Below the pieces are notes generated by a model. That model ran no database searches and was not told the origin of the DNA. It saw only the letters and a program-made list of their open reading frames with translations. A stretch of 64,000 bases of DNA, taken from positions 803,395 to 867,394 of the forward strand of contig WHVD01000026.1 in assembly GCA_015178975.1 (NCBI GenBank), read 5' to 3'. The translations under genes were made by a program, and so were the position numbers. Shown one piece after another: positions 62,566 through 64,000 of this stretch. Every line of letters starts with the position of its first letter. Within the stretch, counting starts at the first letter, position 1. The DNA is from Hysterangium stoloniferum. Its lineage: Eukaryota; Basidiomycota; Agaricomycetes; Hysterangiales; Hysterangiaceae.

Positions 62566-63835
62566 GTATCGGAGTTTGATAGATGGGAAGGATGCCTACG
62601 AGCAGATCCGAGTGGTTCCCGAGCATGTCCACTGGACATTGTTCACCTCTCCTGATGGCACTATGGAAAGCCTGACGTTACAAATAGGGGATTGCAATGG
62701 TCCGTCGACTTACCAGACATTGATGAACCACATATTTGCGCCGTACATTGGCGTCTTCATGGATGTATATTTGGATGATATTGTCGTCTACTCGGATTCC
62801 ATCAGTGATCATGTCAAGCATCTACGCACTGTGTTTACAGTGCTCCGTCGGGAAAAGTTATACCTCGCTGTCAACAAGATGCACCTGTTTGCTTCGGAGT
62901 TACCAGTTTTAGGGCATGTGATTAACAATAAAGGTATAAAAATGGACCCACATAAAGTTGATACAGTGAGCAACTGGAAGATTCCGACAAATAAGCAACT
63001 CCTGGCGGGATTTTTGGGGGCAGTGGGATATCTCGCTAACAACTGTGAGGGAGTTCGAATCCCAATGGCTATTTTAGCAGCGCAGACAGGAGTAAATAGG
63101 CAGTGGCATTGGGGTGCAACAGAGCAGCGTGCCTTTGAAGACGTCAAGTGGATTGTTCAGGCCCATCGTGACAGTTATAGAATTGCATTGGACTACTCAC
63201 GAGGTCATCAAACCATTAATTTGGTAACAGATGCTTCTTTAACAGGTGCGAGTGGCATTCTCAGTCAAGGGGAAGATCTTTGCAATGCCGCAATCGTGTC
63301 ATTCTGGTCAGGGAAATTCAATTCGGCACATCAGAACTACCCTGTCCACGAACAGGAGTTGTTGGCTATCGTGGAGTCATTGAAAAGATTCCGGTTACAA
63401 CTGTTGGGGGTAAAATTTCGAATCTGTACTGACCATAAAGGGATAGAATATATACTTACACAGAAGAACTTGTCCCCGAGGCAGACAAGGTGGCTGGATC
63501 TGCTAAACGAATTCCACTTCGAGATTCTATATATCCCTGGAAAGTCGAACACATTTGCCGATGCTTTATCTAGAATCTATAGCGATGAGCCATTGGGCAC
63601 CATTAGGGCTGAATCCGAGTACATAACTGACATTCCAGGGATGGAAGAGGATACACGGGGGATGCACTACGTTTCAGGGGTTCCTGCCTTCAACAGTGTG
63701 TCAACACCACTGTATACAGGGTCTGCAGCGGTAGCACTGGAGGAAGCACCAAGACGGTCAAGAAGGTTGGCTACCCAAACGCGTCCGTCATATGCAAACA
63801 CTCGCAGGGCTGGGAGCAAGAAGGAAAGGACGTAA
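62540..63835 (+). CDS. pol: Gypsy reverse transcriptase and RNase H, second frame
   Basis: After the shift at about 62563 the frame continues KYRSLIDGKDAYEQIRVVPE, then the active site VYLDDIVVYSD (near 62770), LPVLGHVINNKGIKMDP and the connection domain. RNase H follows: INLVTDASLTGASGILSQGE, YPVHEQELLAIVESLKRFR and CTDHKGIEYIL. The last part, LPDNL-like NEFHFEILYIPGKSNTFADA, is the usual RNase H end, and the frame stops at 63835. Integrase is not in this frame and must lie beyond the window if present. The longer open frame beginning at 62486 is a by-product; the true continuation starts at the shift. Confidence 0.85.
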   Translation, partial: LFYEMLCNKYRSLIDGKDAYEQIRVVPEHVHWTLFTSPDGTMESLTLQIGDCNGPSTYQTLMNHIFAPYIGVFMDVYLDDIVVYSDSISDHVKHLRTVFTVLRREKLYLAVNKMHLFASELPVLGHVINNKGIKMDPHKVDTVSNWKIPTNKQLLAGFLGAVGYLANNCEGVRIPMAILAAQTGVNRQWHWGATEQRAFEDVKWIVQAHRDSYRIALDYSRGHQTINLVTDASLTGASGILSQGEDLCNAAIVSFWSGKFNSAHQNYPVHEQELLAIVESLKRFRLQLLGVKFRICTDHKGIEYILTQKNLSPRQTRWLDLLNEFHFEILYIPGKSNTFADALSRIYSDEPLGTIRAESEYITDIPGMEEDTRGMHYVSGVPAFNSVSTPLYTGSAAVALEEAPRRSRRLATQTRPSYANTRRAGSKKERT

Positions 63836-64000
63836 TGAACGATCAGGAGAGATGACCGAAAAGATACACAGTGATCATAGTAAGTCATCTGGATCGCCCC
63901 TGGAGCATCCATCACAAGGAGCGAGGAGAAAAACGCCAAATACATCTGGTCATCAACATTATGTTGAACGGCACGTTTCACAAGAGACAATGGAGGGTGC
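63836..64000 (+). other. Gypsy element continues off the window
   Basis: No frame over 30 codons with recognisable features. Integrase and the 3' LTR are expected downstream. Confidence 0.4.

Overview
The window looks like a transposon-rich, gene-poor stretch of a filamentous basidiomycete genome, most likely an Agaricomycete. The clues are two fungal NLR-type genes (an alpha/beta-hydrolase/NB-ARC/TPR gene and a NACHT/WD40 gene), GT-AG introns of about 40-66 nt, a chromodomain Ty3/gypsy element, two Ty1/copia elements, Tc1/mariner, hAT and probable Mutator-like DNA transposons, and many solo LTRs. No gene in it appears to be an undamaged single-copy host gene. The species is not identifiable from the sequence alone.

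Layout. 1-2028 is a Tc1/mariner-like element split by a solo LTR. 2187-3775 holds a hairpin satellite, a 42-bp minisatellite and an unclassified repeat body. 3769-7343 is a mosaic of Tc1 and LTR fragments. 7565-8732 is a long inverted repeat with a nested MITE. 9748-13199 (minus) is an NLR gene broken by one TGA. 13950-16175 joins fragments of gypsy gag, Tc1, a GC-rich HMG-box-like gene and a second hydrolase domain. 16277-21063 is a complete but decayed copia element inside a short inverted-repeat element. 22485-23214 is an ISWI remodeller fragment. 25459-26268 holds two adjacent foldback elements. 28328-29168 is a solo LTR inside an older repeat. 29943-32932 is a Tc1-like element with 210-bp compound terminal repeats and a nested 1.3-kb TG...CA insertion. 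33120-44242 carries two degenerate minus-strand gypsy elements, with nested LTRs and a spliced gene on the opposite strand. 44331-48066 is a second, truncated copia element. 48852-52700 is further Tc1, LTR, minisatellite and tRNA-derived debris. 52691-57817 (minus) is the NACHT/WD40 gene, interrupted by two DNA transposons with clean target-site duplications. 57872 to the window end is a young gypsy element with one frameshift, continuing off the right edge.

Most lesions tell a history of nested insertion followed by C-to-T decay: in-frame stops in element and NLR reading frames sit mostly where CGA or CAG is expected. Of the items that may be new, the strongest are a duplicated module of about 187 residues inside the rightmost gypsy polyprotein; an inverted, outward-facing LTR arrangement with two homologous three-exon genes around the central gypsy; a 1,454-bp element with 9-bp target duplications and a spliced cargo gene in the WD40 propeller; and Tc1-like terminal repeats that are themselves bounded by inverted motifs. 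All calls come from reading the sequence; no database search was possible.
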